Assembly: GCA_016744855.1 (NCBI GenBank)
Contig: JADGDO010000002.1
Span: 186,001-250,000, forward strand
DNA: 64,000 bases
Direction of reading: 5' to 3'
From: Candidatus Fermentibacteraceae bacterium
GTDB taxonomy: Bacteria; Fermentibacterota; Fermentibacteria; Fermentibacterales; JCC-6
Part shown: piece by piece, positions 62,871 through 64,000 of the stretch
Position numbering within the stretch: the stretch's first letter is position 1
Layout: every line of letters starts with the position of its first letter
The notes under the pieces: model-generated
Seen by the model: only the letters and a program-made list of their open reading frames with translations
The model's database searches: none
Told to the model about the DNA's origin: nothing
Position numbers and translations under genes: made by a program

Positions 62871-64000
62871 AACCGTAGCCTGATGTAAACTTCAGAATCG
62901 AGTTTTTCCCAGCTCTCAACAACGGGTGTTCTGGTGTAATCCAGTGAACTGCCGAGAATGAGAGAGACGCGCCCTGGAAGATCGAATTCGAGTTCACCCA
63001 CTGCGTCAGCCACAAGATTGTCTCTGTCTCCGGGAACATAAACACTTCCGGAAAGCCACAGCGAAGGCAACCATGAAACGGAGCCGGAAGCCCACGTGCT
63101 TAATGAAAAGTATGTAGTTAACTCGTTTGTTCTTTCCTGGCCGGTACTCCATCTGGTGTTAACCAGTCCAGCACCTATCTCGGGGGCAATCCATATCCAT
63201 GAGGCTGGCCAGCTTTTCCATCCGGCAGCCAGATAAGAACTGACCTGCCATGGGCGCACGGTAATCGGCTGTCGGTCCCAGCTAGTACTGGCACCTGCAT
63301 ACAGATGATCGGTAAGGAAATGTTCAGATGAAAGCGAGGTCCAGGCGCCTTTCCGGATATCTTTTCCATTGCTAATTTCTGTTCTGGTGTTGGCCTCGAG
63401 CGAGAGTGAACTGCCCCGCTGACCATACTTGAAGGTTATGCTTGCACCTCCTCCATAATTCTGCTCATCGATGTTACCGCCAGTGGAAGAAAGATCCACC
63501 CAAGCGCTCCAGCTAAGAGCTTTATTGCGCGCTCTTGTATACTCAGGATCATAGTTTTCGCTGCTTATATATCTCAGTCTGTCCTCAGCATAAGGATATC
63601 CCGGCTCGATTCTCAAAGCTTGCAGATACATATTCAGTGCACCCTCAAGATTCCCCCGATTTTCTTCGATCAATCCGAGATAGCAGATAGCATAAACCGA
63701 AACCGGATTTTCTTCCATAACCTCCAGCAGAAGCTCTTCTGCACTGTCCAGTTGATCATCAAACAAATAAGCCTCGGCAAGGGCTGAAGTAAGTTCCTGA
63801 TCGAATGGATAAGAATGATAAGTTGCAGAAAGCAAATCTATCGACTCCTGAACCTGGTTTTCCGTGTAATAGTAGTCTGCGATACTCATTGCGACATAAA
63901 AATCGTCACTGTCCATCGCAAGGGCTCTCTCATAACACAATCTGCGCTTATCAGGAATTTCCAGAGAACCGTAAAGCTCACCAAGACTGATACTATGCCA
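62867..64000 (-). CDS. TPR protein with C-terminal outer-membrane beta-barrel (partial)
   Basis: The frame is open past the right edge of the window, so the N-terminus is missing; at least 377 residues are present. The first 160 residues are tetratricopeptide repeats (A-L-A-E-A-Y-L-F-D-D-Q-L-D-S-A-E-E-L-L and L-G-L-I-E-E-N-R-G-N-L-E-G-A-L). The remaining 220 are alternating beta strands rich in Trp, Ser and Gly, ending R-L-R-F, a Phe terminus as in outer-membrane barrels. This fits a periplasmic TPR domain fused to a barrel. Role unknown; such fusions are seen in polysaccharide or secretion systems. Confidence 0.75.
   Translation of the reverse strand, partial: WHSISLGELYGSLEIPDKRRLCYERALAMDSDDFYVAMSIADYYYTENQVQESIDLLSATYHSYPFDQELTSALAEAYLFDDQLDSAEELLLEVMEENPVSVYAICYLGLIEENRGNLEGALNMYLQALRIEPGYPYAEDRLRYISSENYDPEYTRARNKALSWSAWVDLSSTGGNIDEQNYGGGASITFKYGQRGSSLSLEANTRTEISNGKDIRKGAWTSLSSEHFLTDHLYAGASTSWDRQPITVRPWQVSSYLAAGWKSWPASWIWIAPEIGAGLVNTRWSTGQERTNELTTYFSLSTWASGSVSWLPSLWLSGSVYVPGDRDNLVADAVGELEFDLPGRVSLILGSSLDYTRTPVVESWEKLDSEVYIRLRF

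Overview
The window reads as chromosomal DNA from a Gram-negative bacterium of the FCB (Fibrobacteres-Chlorobi-Bacteroidetes) superphylum, probably an uncultured candidate phylum such as Fermentibacterota; the superphylum is supported, the phylum is a guess. Grounds: five secreted beta-propeller or peptidase-type proteins end in a type IX secretion (T9SS) type A sorting domain with the D-L-S-G-R signature, there is a TonB/ExbB/ExbD set, and one outer-membrane beta-barrel protein. TGA is used as a normal stop codon for many genes. No rRNA, CRISPR array, prophage or insertion sequence was seen.

Layout. 1-3.3 kb: two secreted FG-GAP/VCBS propeller proteins, the first interrupted by one in-frame TGA. 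3.3-6.4 kb (minus strand): an arsenic-type operon, arsR / UPF0718 permease / small thioredoxin-like / ArsF-like / ArsG-like, with its own promoter-operator. 6.4-14.5 kb: accessory region with a cupin, secreted propellers, a CPBP protease, a ParE-type toxin-antitoxin pair flanked by a short intergenic repeat family, a SUMF lipoprotein, and a small Met/Cys-rich gene with a second in-frame TGA. 14.5-17.4 kb: NUDIX, RidA, ExbB, ExbD, TonB (minus). 17.4-24.3 kb: C25 peptidase, AEC transporter, membrane protein plus winged-helix regulator, Fe-S protein, CPBP protease, CGGC protein, phosphofructokinase.

24.3-38.6 kb (minus): one uninterrupted S10-spc-alpha ribosomal run from rpsJ to rplQ with secY, adk, map, infA and rpmJ, followed by pfkA; rpsD is absent from its usual place between rpsK and rpoA. 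38.9-44 kb: a second small Met/Cys-rich gene, fusA with its own promoter, a nitroreductase with a Cys-rich partner, a DUF937 gene and a BON-LysM gene. 44-58.8 kb (minus): tRNA-Thr(UGU)-Tyr-Gly-Thr(GGU)-tuf-rpmG-tRNA-Trp-secE-nusG-rplKAJL-rpoBC-rpsL-rpsG, read from one strong sigma70-type promoter; the order of the four tRNAs and tuf is that of the E. coli thrU-tyrU-glyT-thrT-tufB operon. 58.8-64 kb: lipoprotein plus LolD/LolE-like ABC genes, a secreted propeller protein, and a TPR/outer-membrane protein cut by the window edge.

The most unusual signal is a pair of genes (205-1452 and 14204-14488) each with a single in-frame TGA directly after a cysteine codon and followed, at 20-26 nt, by the loop of a short hairpin carrying G-U, which is the geometry of a bacterial selenocysteine insertion element. 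This could be a Cys-Sec pair in two extracytoplasmic or Cys-rich proteins, or two nonsense mutations; no selenocysteine machinery is in the window to decide. Other notable points are an extra stretch of about 200 residues inside the RpoC SI3 region, the missing rpsD, and an unnamed intergenic repeat bordering the toxin-antitoxin pair and the SUMF gene.
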